A stretch of 50,338 nt of DNA, taken from positions 1-50,338 of the forward strand of contig JAHFDP010000024.1 of NCBI GenBank assembly GCA_023248955.1. Reading direction: 5' to 3'. The notes beneath the pieces were generated by a model. That model had not been told where the DNA came from. It saw only the letters and a list, made by a program, of their open reading frames with translations, and did no database searches. Numbering within the stretch: the stretch's first letter is position 1; every line of letters begins with the position of its first letter. Below are positions 42,935 through 50,338 of the stretch, piece by piece. The DNA comes from Deltaproteobacteria bacterium. Lineage in GTDB: Bacteria > Myxococcota > Myxococcia > Myxococcales > JAHFDP01. Both the position numbers and the translations under genes were made by a program.

Positions 42935-43684
42935 ATGTTGGCGTTCCTTATCGCTGCTTCGTTCCTTGGCGATCCCACCTCTGCCCTTCGCGAATCCGCG
43001 CGGCCCGAGCGAGATCGCGCGCTGGTACGGCTGCACTCGCTTGGCGCGGCGAGTGCTGCGGCACAAATCGCCCCGCTTTTTGACGACCCCATCCCCGTTG
43101 CCCGCTCAAACGCCTGCATTGCTGCTGCGGACCTGCGTGCTACCGCGCTCGCGCCAAAAGTTCGCGCGGCGCTTGACGACGCCGATCCAGACGTGCGCAG
43201 CGCCTGTGCCACCGCGGCTGGCGAGCTTCGCGACCGCGCGGCCGTGGCGATACTCAAAAGATTGTCTGAACACGATGCGGCATCTTCCGTCCGTCTCGAC
43301 GCCCTTCGCGCGTTAATCGAGTTGGGAGATGCAGCGAGCCGCCGCGCCCTCGCCCGCCGCCTGGGCGATCCGGTTCTAGAGACGCGCCGCGATGCGATCG
43401 CGCTGCTGGCGCTCATGCCGCAGCCGTGGGCCACCACCACTTTGGTGCGCGCGTTGACCGACTGGTCTCCCGACCTTCGCATCGCGGCCGCACGCGGTTT
43501 GGCCAATCGCGCCGATGCACGCGGCGTCGAATTCCTAGTGCGCGCCGGTCCCCTGGCGGATGCCGCCTGGCGCGCGAAGATCGAAGCCGCACTCGAATCG
43601 CTCAGTGTTTCCGACGAAACCCGCCGCGAAATTTTCGCGCGCCCGATTTCGCCGGGCGTTGCGCGCGCACTGGACATCCGATGA
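42935..43684 (+). CDS. Exported HEAT-repeat protein
   Basis: 249 residues from ATG 42935 (MLAFLIAASFLGDPTSALRE, a short signal peptide). It is built of HEAT-type helical repeats of about 30 residues (VARSNACIAAADLRATALAP, VRSACATAAGELRDRAAVAI, VRLDALRALIELGDAASRRA, LRIAAARGLANRADARGVEF). HEAT repeats form curved interaction surfaces. It overlaps the DUF1460 gene by 4 bp (ATGA). It is divergent from the DUF4398-OmpA operon, with 165 bp between. Confidence 0.72.
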   Translation: MLAFLIAASFLGDPTSALRESARPERDRALVRLHSLGAASAAAQIAPLFDDPIPVARSNACIAAADLRATALAPKVRAALDDADPDVRSACATAAGELRDRAAVAILKRLSEHDAASSVRLDALRALIELGDAASRRALARRLGDPVLETRRDAIALLALMPQPWATTTLVRALTDWSPDLRIAAARGLANRADARGVEFLVRAGPLADAAWRAKIEAALESLSVSDETRREIFARPISPGVARALDIR

Positions 43685-44487
43685 TCGCGCTTTTTCTCGC
43701 CGCAACTTTTTCGACACCGAATATTCCAAAGGCCCTCGCATCGATTTCCGCGGGCAGCTCGCCAAGTGAACGGGTGGCGCGCGCGTCCACACTCTTCCTC
43801 GATGCACCCTATTTGCTCGGCCCGCTCGGTGAAGGCGCGCCGCCAGATGCCGATCCGCTCTTGCGTTACGATGTATTCGATTGTGTTACATTGGTGGAAA
43901 CCGCGCTGGCACTGGCCAATGCGCCGTCCGCGGACGCTGTCCTGCCGGTCATGACCGACATCCGTTATGCCGCACCGCCGCCCCGTTTCGGCGCGCGCAA
44001 CCATTTTACCGAAGCGCAGTGGATCCCTCAAAATGTCAAGAAGGGTTATTTGCACGCGCTCGCGTTTCCGGACGCGGTGCCGGCCACGCGTCTCTTTGAT
44101 CACGCGACTTGGGCGTCCGGCGGCGGCAACCTGGGCGGCGTCGCGCTCGCGGAAGCCGACTACCCGACTGGAACCTTCAGCGTTCCGATGGTCCCCTTGG
44201 CGCGCGCCAGGGCCGCATTCGGGCGTGTTCCGTCGGGAAGCATCGTGCTCATCGTGCGCGCGGACCAGCGTGACAAGCTCACGCGCATCAGCCACATGGG
44301 GGTGGTGATCGCCAAAAACCACCAGGTCTTCGTGCGCAACGCCAGCAGCAAATTCGGCCGCGTGATCGACGAAACGGTTGACGCATTTCTGGCTCGCAAC
44401 GCTGCGTTCAAAGCATGGCCCGTGGATGGGTTCGCGTTCTACGAACCGCTCGATGCCAGAGCGCGGGCAGCGCAACTGGTGCGCTGA
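43681..44487 (+). CDS. DUF1460 protein (NlpC/P60-like cysteine peptidase or amidase fold)
   Basis: 268 residues from ATG 43681, with a short hydrophobic start (MIALFLAATFSTPNIPKALA). The DUF1460 signature YDVFDCVTLVETALALANAP contains the likely nucleophile Cys. NHFTEAQWIPQNVKKGY-type sequence and the later ISHMGVVIAKNHQVFVRNAS (catalytic His) follow. Structural relatives are exported enzymes acting on peptidoglycan peptides or acylated substrates. The acceptor here is unknown. It is coupled to the HEAT-repeat protein, which may act as its partner. Confidence 0.8.
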   Translation: MIALFLAATFSTPNIPKALASISAGSSPSERVARASTLFLDAPYLLGPLGEGAPPDADPLLRYDVFDCVTLVETALALANAPSADAVLPVMTDIRYAAPPPRFGARNHFTEAQWIPQNVKKGYLHALAFPDAVPATRLFDHATWASGGGNLGGVALAEADYPTGTFSVPMVPLARARAAFGRVPSGSIVLIVRADQRDKLTRISHMGVVIAKNHQVFVRNASSKFGRVIDETVDAFLARNAAFKAWPVDGFAFYEPLDARARAAQLVR

Positions 44488-44919
44488 TCAAGACGTTCGC
44501 GGCGCGGCGCCTTCGGATGCCAGTTCCTCTTCTTCGGCCGCTTTTTCGGCTTCGGACTCCTCGGCAAACAACCGTTCCTTCGCAGCGGCCAAGAGCTCGC
44601 GCGCGTGAATCAGATGCTCGGCGGGAACTCGCAATGCAACGTAGTTGGATGGCTCGGTGGCCGTCTCCAAAGGTCCGCGACGGTTGGCGTGAAGAATGAC
44701 CGGAATGTCGGCAGCACCAAGCTCGGCCGCCAATAGATCCGCTTGGAACGCGTTGTCCGCCTGCCCCGCGATCACGAACGCCGGCTCGTCGAGCGGTCGC
44801 CGGCCGGCGGCTTCCATGCGTTGCGCAAATTCGGATTCCGTGAGCGTTGACGTCCGACACTCGGGACATTCAGCAACGCCGTCGCGGTACTCTTCCTCAC
44901 AGCTCGGGCAATAGCGCAT
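44488..44919 (-). CDS. Zinc-ribbon protein with DUF2007-like domain
   Basis: 143 residues from ATG 44919. An N-terminal zinc ribbon (MRYCPSCEEEYRDGVAECPE, with C-P-x-C and C-x-E-C pairs) is followed by a ferredoxin-like domain (about 55-115: VIAGQADNAFQADLLAAELG, ADIPVILHANRRGPLETATE) of the DUF2007 'signal transducing' type. An acidic helical tail closes it. Role unknown. It is convergent with the DUF1460 gene with no gap between the stops. Confidence 0.75.
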   Translation of the reverse strand: MRYCPSCEEEYRDGVAECPECRTSTLTESEFAQRMEAAGRRPLDEPAFVIAGQADNAFQADLLAAELGAADIPVILHANRRGPLETATEPSNYVALRVPAEHLIHARELLAAAKERLFAEESEAEKAAEEEELASEGAAPRTS

Positions 44920-45014
44920 GGCCAGCTCCTCGCGTGATCTCGTAACTTCATTGTAACCGCTAATTGCCTCGGCCGCTTTTTCGACCGCGCGTCCGCCTCT
45001 GGTAGAATCGGGCG

Positions 45015-45680
45015 GTGCACGGTCACCGCATCGAAGCGCTCCTGCCGATTTCGATCGAGCTCTTGCTTGCCTTCCTCGTTGGCGGGGCAATCGGGCTGCA
45101 ACGCGAGCTCAAGGGTAAACCGGCGGGATTGAAAACCAACGCGCTCATCTGCATGGGCGCCTGCATCTACACCGTGCTCAGCCGTGAAGTGTTCGGCGCG
45201 CGCGACGCACACATTCCCGCGCAAATTGTCAGCGGAATCGGTTTTCTCGGCGGCGGCGCAATCTTGCGCGAAGGCTTCAACGTCACCGGGCTCACTTCAG
45301 CGGCGACCATTTGGGTGGTGGGCGCGCTCGGGGCGCTGATCGGCTACCAGCAATATTCAATGTCGATCGAAGCGGCGCTCTCGATCCTCGCCGTCCTGGT
45401 GGTGCTCTCGCCGGCCGAACGCTGGATCGCCCGCTTCACCGCGCACACCTGCGAAGAGCGGCTGATCCTCGAGGAGCGCGGCGTGGAACAGATTTCGCAG
45501 CTCTTCGCCAAGTTGCGGTTGATGCCGAGCGAACTGCGCTTCGAACACCGCGACAACGGATTCGTGCATGTCACTTTCACGCACACCGGTAAACGGCAAG
45601 AATTGGAGCGGCTGCACCACGGCCTCGCCGAGCTCAAGTGCCGCGTGGAGCGGCGCGGCCAACCGCGCGTGGCCGCGTAA
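45015..45680 (+). CDS. MgtC/SapB-family membrane protein
   Basis: 221 residues from GTG 45015. Four to five membrane helices with MgtC motifs: LLAFLVGGAIGLQRELKGKP (the G-x-E/Q-R-E signature), AGLKTNALICMGACIYTVLS, GIGFLGGGAILREGFNVTGL, TSAATIWVVGALGALIG. The soluble C-terminal part (about 140-221) resembles the ACT-like domain of MgtC. In pathogens MgtC affects magnesium starvation survival and F1Fo-ATPase; in free-living bacteria its role is less clear. Confidence 0.92.
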   Translation: MHGHRIEALLPISIELLLAFLVGGAIGLQRELKGKPAGLKTNALICMGACIYTVLSREVFGARDAHIPAQIVSGIGFLGGGAILREGFNVTGLTSAATIWVVGALGALIGYQQYSMSIEAALSILAVLVVLSPAERWIARFTAHTCEERLILEERGVEQISQLFAKLRLMPSELRFEHRDNGFVHVTFTHTGKRQELERLHHGLAELKCRVERRGQPRVAA

Positions 45681-45700
45681 TACCTTCTATATCGTTTGTA

Positions 45701-46372
45701 TTATTTCCGCTTTCGGTCGACCCAGGAACGTCCGCTGCGGCTCGGCTGCGCGGCGTTTCCTTCCGTCGGCCGCAAAAACCGCATGCGGTAGACGAGCGTT
45801 TTCTCGATGGCGTACCGGCGCTCCCGACTTGACAAAACCTCAGGTGTCTCCGGCCACAGCTCGCCTTTGCCAGCGACGTTGCCCCAGCCCGCTTCCTCGA
45901 GCACGGCGAGCGCTTCCAGCGCGTAACCGCGGATGTCGGTGCGCACGTCGAGCTCACCGCCTGGGCGAAGCGGCGTCCAGAGCGACCGTGCCAAATCCGC
46001 GTCTACCAGCCGCCGCTTCCAATGCCGCTTCTTCCACCAGGGATCGGGAAAGTGAACGTGCACTGCATCCAGCGAAGCCGGGGCGAAACAACTCGGCACG
46101 AGCAACCGCGCGTCGCCCTGCAGCACTATCAAATTTACAAGTTGCCGCTGAATCACGCGCGCGCGCAAATCGTCGCAATCGCTTCGCCGCACTTCGATGG
46201 CCACCAGATCACGCTCGGGATGCAGCCGCGCGTGATCCAGCGCGAAGTGACCACGGCCAAATCCAAGCTCCAACTCCAGCGGCCGCGCCCCGTCCACATG
46301 CCCGAACAACGCGGGCCAATCGGGCAGCGCCGTTCCGGGCGTAGCGCAGGTGTGAATCACAGAAGAAGTCAC
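45701..46372 (-). CDS. trmB: tRNA (guanine-N7-)-methyltransferase
   Basis: 223 residues. SAM-binding motif I is LELELGFGRGHFALDHARLH. The TrmB signature VHFPDPWWKKRHWKRRLVDA is complete, followed by LRPGGELDVRTDIRGYALEA. It methylates G46 in the variable loop of tRNAs. The C-terminus carries an extra basic tail (ERRYAIEKTLVYRMRFLRPT and beyond). It is divergent from the DUF3352-like gene (50-bp gap) and convergent with mgtC. Confidence 0.95.
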   Translation of the reverse strand: MTSSVIHTCATPGTALPDWPALFGHVDGARPLELELGFGRGHFALDHARLHPERDLVAIEVRRSDCDDLRARVIQRQLVNLIVLQGDARLLVPSCFAPASLDAVHVHFPDPWWKKRHWKRRLVDADLARSLWTPLRPGGELDVRTDIRGYALEALAVLEEAGWGNVAGKGELWPETPEVLSSRERRYAIEKTLVYRMRFLRPTEGNAAQPSRSGRSWVDRKRK

Positions 46373-46422
46373 GAGACGGCGCCTTGTAGCAGAAGTGGCC
46401 CGCTGTTAGCTTCCCGCGCTCG

Positions 46423-48057
46423 ATGCGTACCTTTAAAATAGTTGCGATTTTGTCAATTTCACTGTTGGGCTGCGGACGATGCGGGAAGACGCCGCGACCG
46501 CCCCCTGCGACGTTAATCGCGTCCGACGCATCGATTGCGGCCATCGTTCCCAATATCGGCGTCTTCGCCGCGCGAGCCGCCGCGCTTTCAGATGCCCTCA
46601 AGACCACACCGGCGGGCGAGCAATTCGCCGCGTGGCATACCGATGTTACGCAGCAGCTCGGATTCGATCCGCTCGCCGCACCAGGCTGGGCGCAGGCCGG
46701 CGTGGATGCGACCGGTGGTTTGGCCGTGTCCATCGAGTCACCGGGCGGCGCGCGTCCACGCGGCGGCGGTTACGTGGCGCTGCCGGTGCTCGACGAAAAA
46801 CGCGCTGGCGAATTCGTGGAACGGCTGGCACGCGAACGGGCGGGTCTCATCACGACCGCGGTCAGTGAGCGCAACGGCATCAAAGTGCATACGCTGGCGC
46901 GCGGCGCGAGTCTGCCGCCGTTGTTCGCTTACACGTTCATGCACGGCTATCTCATCGCCAGCGCACTGGCGGGCTGCGACGAAATGGTTGCGCTGGCTGC
47001 TTCGCGGCGCGACGATCAGAGTCTTGCGCGCTCACCGCGCTGGCAACAGGTAACCGCGCGGCTCGGCGATCGCGATCTGGTGGTGCTGGCGCCGCCTTCG
47101 CCGCTCGTTGCAATCAAGGGCATCGACTGGCCACCGCTTTTGGCCGTGGGACTTTCGCTCGCAAACAACGAAATGTCGCTGCGCGTTTTCGTGCAAACAT
47201 CTGAGCAAGAAGCGGCCGGCGCCGCACTCTTCATGCCGGGCGGTGGTGCTGATTTGCTCGCGCATTTGCCCTCGGGCGCGCCGCTTTATCTGCGCACCGG
47301 ACTCGACTTGGCGAAGCTCACGGGCCATGCGGATGCTTGGTATCTACCCGTCGTTGGCGCGCTGCTAGGTCGCCTCCGCACGCTCACGACCGAGGGCGGA
47401 TTTGATTTCGACGCCGCGTTGTCCAACGTTCAGCCCGGCGCGGTGATGAGCCTCGCCTTGCAGTCCGACGCGCCGATCGCCGATTGCTTGGACGCGAACT
47501 TCGATCCGGCGCGCACCAATCTTTTTCGCGCGGTTCGGCTCGCCGGTCTGATGCGTGTGAAAGATCCGACGCGCGTCGAAAAACTTCTCGCGCAAGCCGA
47601 AACACTTTTGCCACGGATCGGATCTCGCGCTGTGAAATCAACCGTTCGCGGCGTCTCGGTCACCACGGTTCACTACGCGCTGGGCGACGGACTTTCGTGG
47701 TCGCAAAAAGGAGACCTTCTCGCCGTCGCTGGCGGCGGTGTCGATCCGGCTCAACTGCTCGAATCGGCCGCGGGCCCAACGCGCGCCACATTTCCAGCAG
47801 CTTCCGCTACCGCGCTGTTCGGCACGGCCGGTGTGGCGCTGTCGCTAGATTTTCCGGCCTTCGCCCACGCGGTCAGCGCCCTTCCCTCTTCGGCCTACGG
47901 CAGCGGCCCCACCAGCTTCATGATGCGCTCGACGATCGGCGTGGTGATTCAACCGCTGGCCACGTGGCGCGCTGCGCTGGCCCTCGCGCCGGCACCGGGC
48001 GGGCTGGCGCTCGATCTCGCGCTATCCCCGGTCGTTGCAACGGGTGTGGCAAAATGA
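46423..48057 (+). CDS. Large lipoprotein, DUF3352-like
   Basis: 544 residues. The signal peptide has lipobox LLGC ([20 protein letters not shown]). The body alternates strands and amphipathic helices in the manner of DUF3352 proteins ([80 protein letters not shown]). No catalytic motif is recognised. It overlaps the ABC ATPase start by 4 bp (ATGA), so it is the first gene of a three-gene operon with a MacB-type exporter and may be its periplasmic or lipid-linked partner. Confidence 0.72.
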   Translation: MRTFKIVAILSISLLGCGRCGKTPRPPPATLIASDASIAAIVPNIGVFAARAAALSDALKTTPAGEQFAAWHTDVTQQLGFDPLAAPGWAQAGVDATGGLAVSIESPGGARPRGGGYVALPVLDEKRAGEFVERLARERAGLITTAVSERNGIKVHTLARGASLPPLFAYTFMHGYLIASALAGCDEMVALAASRRDDQSLARSPRWQQVTARLGDRDLVVLAPPSPLVAIKGIDWPPLLAVGLSLANNEMSLRVFVQTSEQEAAGAALFMPGGGADLLAHLPSGAPLYLRTGLDLAKLTGHADAWYLPVVGALLGRLRTLTTEGGFDFDAALSNVQPGAVMSLALQSDAPIADCLDANFDPARTNLFRAVRLAGLMRVKDPTRVEKLLAQAETLLPRIGSRAVKSTVRGVSVTTVHYALGDGLSWSQKGDLLAVAGGGVDPAQLLESAAGPTRATFPAASATALFGTAGVALSLDFPAFAHAVSALPSSAYGSGPTSFMMRSTIGVVIQPLATWRAALALAPAPGGLALDLALSPVVATGVAK

Positions 48058-48743
48058 CTGCGCCCGCGGTCGTAGTGCGCGGCGTTACCAAAAAGTACGG
48101 CGAGCAATCGATTCTCTCGAACATCCATCTCTCTGTCGCGCGCGGCGAATTTTTGGCCATCGAAGGCCGCTCCGGCTCGGGCAAGTCAACACTACTCAAT
48201 ATAATCGGCGGGCTCGATCGCGACTTCACGGGCAACGTCTCCGTCGAGGGCGAAGACGTACCGACAAAGAGCGACGCGGACCTGGCCACATTCCGCAACC
48301 GCGCGGTGGGCTTCATCTTCCAGTCGTTTAATTTGCTCTCCGGACTCACCGCGCTCGAGAACGTTTTGTTGCCGAGCTTTTTTGCGAAGGCCGCCGACAA
48401 CGATGCAAAAGCGCGCGCGGTGCAAGCGCTCACCACGATCGGCCTCGCGGACAAAGTCGCCCAAAAGCCGGGCCAACTCTCCGGCGGTGAACGGCAGCGC
48501 GTGGCCATTGCGCGCGCGCTTTTTCTGCGGCCACCGCTGCTCTTGTGCGACGAACCGACCGGCAATCTCGATGCCACCACCGGCGCGGAAATTATCGATC
48601 TCTTCGGGCGGCTGGCGCGCGAAACCGGCGTGACGCTGATCGTCGTGACACACGAATTGCGGGTGGCCCGCGTGGCGCAGCGGCGTCTCCTTCTGCGCGC
48701 AGGTCAACTCGTGCAAGACACCAACAGCGAGGGCGCGGCGTGA
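48054..48743 (+). CDS. ABC transporter ATP-binding protein (MacB/LolD type)
   Basis: 229 residues from ATG 48054. Walker [18 protein letters not shown]-loop [17 protein letters not shown], signature [16 protein letters not shown], Walker [13 protein letters not shown], and the switch His in [10 protein letters not shown]. The subfamily pattern (FNLL.. and PTGNLD) is that of LolD/MacB exporters. It is coupled on both sides to the lipoprotein and permease genes. Confidence 0.94.
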   Translation: MTAPAVVVRGVTKKYGEQSILSNIHLSVARGEFLAIEGRSGSGKSTLLNIIGGLDRDFTGNVSVEGEDVPTKSDADLATFRNRAVGFIFQSFNLLSGLTALENVLLPSFFAKAADNDAKARAVQALTTIGLADKVAQKPGQLSGGERQRVAIARALFLRPPLLLCDEPTGNLDATTGAEIIDLFGRLARETGVTLIVVTHELRVARVAQRRLLLRAGQLVQDTNSEGAA

Positions 48744-50017
48744 GAACCGCACGCCTCGTCGCGCTCGCGGGAATCAACGTGCGCGCCAACGCCCGCGGCT
48801 TCGCACTCTCGGCGGCGGGCATCGCCTTCGGGATCGGCTCGCTCTTTTTTTTCCTCGGACTCGGCAACGGCGTCGGCACGGTGGTGCGCGAAAAAGTGTT
48901 TCCCGCCGACGCGCTGACCATCGAAGTCGTTCCGCCGCAAGTTGCGCTGGGCTCACTTTTCGGCGGCGGCCAGCTCGATGAGGTAGCGCTGGGCCGCCTG
49001 CGCACGCTACCGGGCGTCGCCGACGTTTTCGCCAAGCTGCCGCTGCGCGTCCCCGCGCTCTCCGCCTACAACGGCAACTTTTTCGGAAAACATCTCGAGG
49101 TTTTTTTCGACATCATCGCCGTCGGCGTCGACGCGCGCCTTCTCTCCGCCGATGCTCGCCAACCCTTTTCCGACTGGGGACCCGACGCAGCGATCCCGGT
49201 GCTGGTCAACCGCCGCTTGCTGGAAATTTACAACCGCAGCTTCGCGCCGAGCCGCGGACTTCCCAAACTCACCGACTCGATGCTGGTCGGTTTTCAATTT
49301 CCCTGCGCATTCGGAAAAAGTTTTGTCGGCGGCGCTCAGTCGTCTTCGCCCATCGATACTCGACTCCAAATCGTCGGCCTCTCCGAGCGCGCGCTGCTCG
49401 GTGGCGTGACGATGCCACTCGAGTCGGTGCGACGCATTAACCGCGCACTTGGCCAGGACGCTTCTACGTACGGCGCCGTGGTGCTGCGCGCGACAACGCC
49501 GGACCGCGTTCCCGCCCTCGTGGCCGCGGTGCGCGGGATGGGCTACGGAATCGACGAAAGCGAGCGCCGACTCTCGCAGCAAGTCGGCGCAGCGATCGCC
49601 GTGGTGACGCTGACACTCGGCCTCTTGTCCGTGCTCATCACAATGCTCGCGGCGGTCAACATCGCGCACGCCATGTACGCCAGCGTCCGCGAACGGCGAC
49701 GTGAAATCGGAATTCTGCGAAGCGTGGGCGCGACGCGCGGCGACGTCCGAAATCTGTTGCTGGCGGAAGCGGCGCTGCTCGGCGCGCTGGGCGGAACGGT
49801 GGGGCTCTTGATCGGCCGCGGTGCTGCGTGGGCTGCCGATCGCGGCGCGGCGCACTACCTGCCCGATTTTCCGTTCAAACCGGAAACTTTTTTTTCGTTT
49901 GAACCGACGTACTTCGCGCTCGCGCTCGGGCTTGCTTTGGTGGCGGCACTCGGCGGAGCGTTTCTTCCCGCGCGGGCGGCGGCTTCGCTCGATCCTTCGA
50001 TCGCGCTCGCAGGGTAG
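48740..50017 (+). CDS. FtsX/MacB-type ABC transporter permease
   Basis: 425 residues from GTG 48740 (GTGA overlap with the ATPase gene). Four membrane helices in the FtsX arrangement: one N-terminal (GFALSAAGIAFGIGSLFFFL), then a periplasmic domain of about 230 residues, then three C-terminal helices (AIAVVTLTLGLLSVLITMLA, LLAEAALLGALGGTVGLLIG, YFALALGLALVAALGGAFLP). The YASVRERRREIGILRSVGAT loop is the coupling signature of the family. It probably moves lipids, lipoproteins or peptides, or exerts mechanical force on an envelope partner. Confidence 0.92.
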   Translation: MRTARLVALAGINVRANARGFALSAAGIAFGIGSLFFFLGLGNGVGTVVREKVFPADALTIEVVPPQVALGSLFGGGQLDEVALGRLRTLPGVADVFAKLPLRVPALSAYNGNFFGKHLEVFFDIIAVGVDARLLSADARQPFSDWGPDAAIPVLVNRRLLEIYNRSFAPSRGLPKLTDSMLVGFQFPCAFGKSFVGGAQSSSPIDTRLQIVGLSERALLGGVTMPLESVRRINRALGQDASTYGAVVLRATTPDRVPALVAAVRGMGYGIDESERRLSQQVGAAIAVVTLTLGLLSVLITMLAAVNIAHAMYASVRERRREIGILRSVGATRGDVRNLLLAEAALLGALGGTVGLLIGRGAAWAADRGAAHYLPDFPFKPETFFSFEPTYFALALGLALVAALGGAFLPARAAASLDPSIALAG

Positions 50018-50081
50018 CTTTTCTAAAATTACTTTTAGCCTGGGCGACGGGCCGGGCCCGCGACGCGCCGGGCGGGGGGCA

Positions 50082-50195
50082 GCGCGCGGGGCGGCCCGGC
50101 TTGCTGCGGAACTCCGCCAGCATGGCGATTGCAAAAGAGGCAATCGCCATGCTGGCGTCAGACAGTCCTCGCTTTGCACGGGCCGCCCCGCGCGC
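50082..50195. repeat. Inverted repeat, arms GCGCGCGGGGCGGCCCG
   Basis: 17 bp at 50082-50098 are perfectly complementary to 50179-50195. Weaker pairing (GCGCCGGG-type) extends outward to about 50060 and 50220. The arms enclose the hairpin at 50115-50157. Confidence 0.75.
50115..50157. repeat. Perfect 18-bp hairpin
   Basis: CGCCAGCATGGCGATTGC (50115-50132) pairs perfectly with GCAATCGCCATGCTGGCG (50140-50157) around a 7-base loop. No T-run follows, so it is not an obvious terminator for the permease gene about 100 bp upstream. Confidence 0.85.
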
Positions 50196-50260
50196 CGCCC
50201 CCGCCCACCCGGCGCGGCGCGGAGGTTAGTTGGAGTGGATCAAGATGACGTGCGCCAGTC

Positions 50261-50338
50261 GTCATGGCCGGCCGAAGAGCCGGCCATCCACGTGCATCGA
50301 AGTTCTCGTGGATGGCCGGGTCAAGCCCGGCCATGACG
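50261..50338. repeat. Cruciform repeat resembling Rhizobiales palindromic repeats
   Basis: The outer arms GTCATGGCCGG (50261-50271) and CCGGCCATGAC (50327-50337) pair, as do inner ATCCACG and CGTGGAT. Each half is itself palindromic (ATGGCCGGC with GCCGGCCAT; TGGCCGGG with CCCGGCCA). From memory this closely resembles a repeat abundant in Bradyrhizobium and relatives; I could not check by search. Confidence 0.6.

Larger units (their letters stand above)
50018..50338. other. Non-coding tip made of nested palindromes
   Basis: No gene is supported in the last 321 bp. The stretch contains a long imperfect inverted repeat (about 50060-50098 with 50179-50220) enclosing a perfect hairpin (50115-50157), and then a cruciform-type repeat at 50261-50338. 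Composition and repeats differ from the rest of the window. Confidence 0.75.

Noticed and set aside
42928-44475. 515-codon open frame antisense to the HEAT-repeat and DUF1460 genes
   Set aside because: Ala/Arg/Ser-rich without motifs; the plus strand carries two recognisable, coupled genes.
50133-50157. Terminator for the ABC permease operon
   Set aside because: The 18-bp hairpin is strong but lacks a following T-run and lies about 100 bp downstream inside a larger palindromic repeat.

Overview
The window reads as a dense, high-GC bacterial chromosome segment, most likely from Myxococcota or a related 'deltaproteobacterial' lineage. This rests on gene content, not on a database search: many lipoproteins, an OmpA-type lipoprotein with thrombospondin-type-3 calcium repeats, an RCC1-repeat lipoprotein, a Cys-rich lipoprotein, a trypsin-like protease, a SWIB-domain protein and a fused LeuC-LeuD enzyme. 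Genes are tightly packed, and many start codons overlap the preceding stop (ATGA, TGATG, TAATG or GTGA).

Layout. 0-3.4 kb is accessory DNA: a Cys-rich lipoprotein running off the left edge, small unknown genes, and a remnant of an element integrated at tRNA-Phe(GAA). That remnant has 47-bp direct repeats, a HicBA pair and a partial tyrosine recombinase. 3.5-5.5 kb holds a secreted protease, a lipoprotein and tRNA-Leu(UAG). 5.5-9.9 kb is the conserved tig-clpP-clpX protein-quality cluster, interrupted by mazEF plus an acetyltransferase and followed by a second, convergent mazEF. 10.6-13.2 kb carries the RCC1 lipoprotein and several remnants or solitary defence/toxin-type genes. 13.2-20.9 kb is a minus-strand metabolic block: leuB, leuCD, a thiolase, a Uma2 nuclease, leuA, a 69-residue protein and a rhomboid-like protein. 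Within it sits a DUF559 nuclease gene bracketed by inverted repeats. 20.9-26.5 kb has a coiled-coil protein, a repeat protein, kdsD, etfBA, a metal-site-less beta-CASP protein and an unknown gene. 26.6-30.7 kb is the lysine/diaminopimelate operon dapA-dapB-dapD-dapE followed by folK. 30.8-38.3 kb has an ORF6N regulator, MarR, a TPR lipoprotein, an RluA-type pseudouridine synthase, PBP1A, tatB-tatC and the SWIB protein. 38.4-50.0 kb has aat, a GAF protein, an envelope operon (DUF4398 lipoprotein, TSP3-OmpA, alpha/beta hydrolase), HEAT and DUF1460 proteins, a zinc-ribbon protein, MgtC, trmB, and an operon of a DUF3352-like lipoprotein with a MacB-type ABC exporter. The last 320 bp are nested palindromes unlike the rest.

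How the genes work together. The core genes cover cell-wall precursor supply (dapABDE), wall assembly (PBP1A), LPS core sugar supply (kdsD), folded-protein export (TatBC), envelope anchoring (OmpA/TSP3), protein folding and turnover (Tig, ClpXP, Aat) and leucine synthesis.

The most unusual signals are listed here. (1) The ORF6N gene has a 27-bp perfect palindrome just upstream that is nearly repeated, in the same reading phase, inside its own coding sequence. (2) The DUF559 nuclease is bracketed by REP-like inverted repeats, with a third copy and 48-bp direct repeats nearby. (3) A beta-CASP nuclease-fold protein and a rhomboid-like protein both lack their catalytic residues. (4) Twin palindromes abut the start codon of mazE. 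(5) The right-hand tip resembles repeats known from Rhizobiales and may be foreign or a chimeric contig end.
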